Shown here piece by piece: positions 5,257-5,683 of a DNA stretch of 5,683 bases. Every line of letters begins with the position of its first letter. The stretch's first letter is position 1. The translations under genes were made by a program, and so were the position numbers. The notes below the pieces were generated by a model, which had not been told where the DNA came from, made no database searches, and was given only the letters and a program-made list of their open reading frames with translations. The stretch is from positions 1-5,683 of the forward strand of contig CALYRQ010000069.1 of NCBI GenBank assembly GCA_945483375.1, read 5' to 3'. The stretch is from an uncultured Elusimicrobia bacterium (GTDB taxonomy: Bacteria > Elusimicrobiota > Elusimicrobia > Elusimicrobiales > Elusimicrobiaceae).

Positions 5257-5683
5257 TTAAAGGATTTCCACGCACTCGCGCACGTCGGTAAATTCTCCTG
5301 AGCGGGCCTTTTGCTCCAAAAAAACCAATTTGGCGGAAGGGTTAGCCTGCAACGCTTCCCGCGAGATTTTCTGTAATTCCCGCATAAAAGAGAGCGGGTC
5401 CATGCGGAAAAATTCTTTTACTTTCAAGCGGATGCCGGGAACAGACTGCACTTTTCCGTCCGCCCCGTACGAGTACAAATTGGGATGCAGCAACCCGTCC
5501 AGAATCAAGATGGGTTCCCCGACGGCGGATTCCGTCATTCTCACACCCATATCCGCCGCATCCTGCCATAAAAATACCGACTCGGGCGAAGAAAATAACG
5601 GAGCATCTTTATGCAACGCAAAACGGGCTTTATGCGTGTGACGGTCATACGAGATATACGGTTTTTGCATCCACGCTTCCCAA
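5257..5683 (-). CDS. Hypothetical protein, probably partial at its 5' end
   Basis: The frame ends in TAA at 5257 and stays open to the right edge. The first ATG is at 5670 (137 aa), but codons for Trp-Glu-Ala-Trp continue upstream without a stop. Only a weak GGGAAG precedes that ATG, while every other gene here has AGGA, so the start probably lies outside the window; 5670 remains possible. From the ATG there is no signal peptide or membrane segment. The N-terminal part looks mixed beta (PYISYDRHTHKARFALH), with a hydrophobic strand EPILILDGLLHP (52-63). Later comes an amphipathic helix about 91-110 (DPLSFMRELQKISREAL), then a strand KLVFLEQKA and an acidic end with a single Cys (C133). It is probably cytoplasmic, unless a signal lies upstream. 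I do not recognise the family. Confidence 0.7.
   Translation of the reverse strand, partial: WEAWMQKPYISYDRHTHKARFALHKDAPLFSSPESVFLWQDAADMGVRMTESAVGEPILILDGLLHPNLYSYGADGKVQSVPGIRLKVKEFFRMDPLSFMRELQKISREALQANPSAKLVFLEQKARSGEFTDVRECVEIL

Overview
This 5.7 kb window reads almost entirely on the minus strand. It carries four genes, transcribed right to left: a small soluble-looking protein (open at the right edge), a small predicted lipoprotein or membrane-anchored protein, a large membrane protein of the O-antigen ligase/polymerase (Wzy_C) family fused to TPR repeats, and a large exported envelope protein (open at the left edge). Long plus-strand reading frames inside the big genes look like codon-bias shadows.

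The OmpA-like domain, the Wzy_C glycan ligase/polymerase and the probable lipoprotein point to a diderm (Gram-negative-type) bacterium. Base composition looks roughly balanced, and Ala is mostly GCC. The combination of TPR-fused Wzy_C and OmpA plus FlgD-Ig-like proteins would fit a gut Elusimicrobiota-type genome. That is a low-confidence guess from protein style, not from any marker gene.

Layout from right to left (direction of transcription). At 5257-5683 lies an unrecognised protein, closed by a good intrinsic terminator (5211-5237). At 4585-5145 lies a 186-aa protein with an N-terminal hydrophobic segment and lipobox-like VIAC, a perfect AAGGAGG ribosome site, a possible promoter in front and an intrinsic terminator behind (4540-4566). 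At 1857-4463 lies the 868-aa Wzy_C-TPR protein; a strong sigma-70-like promoter at 4490-4517 fixes its start at 4463, not at the upstream ATG at 4541. An AT-only palindrome (1810-1834) and a near-consensus extended -10 promoter (1779-1806) follow. At 1-1720 lies a signal-peptide-bearing protein with a TPR-like segment, an Ala-rich coiled coil, a divergent OmpA-like domain, a FlgD-like Ig domain and a Cys-rich tail that runs off the left edge.

The genes appear to be separate transcription units, not one operon: two terminators and three promoter-like sites separate them. What links three of them is the cell envelope: glycan ligation or polymerisation in the inner membrane, a possible peptidoglycan-bound periplasmic/outer-membrane protein, and a small lipoprotein-like partner. 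No RNA gene, mobile element, CRISPR array or clearly new defence-type system was found. The most unusual item is the multi-domain OmpA/FlgD-Ig protein with its Cys tail.
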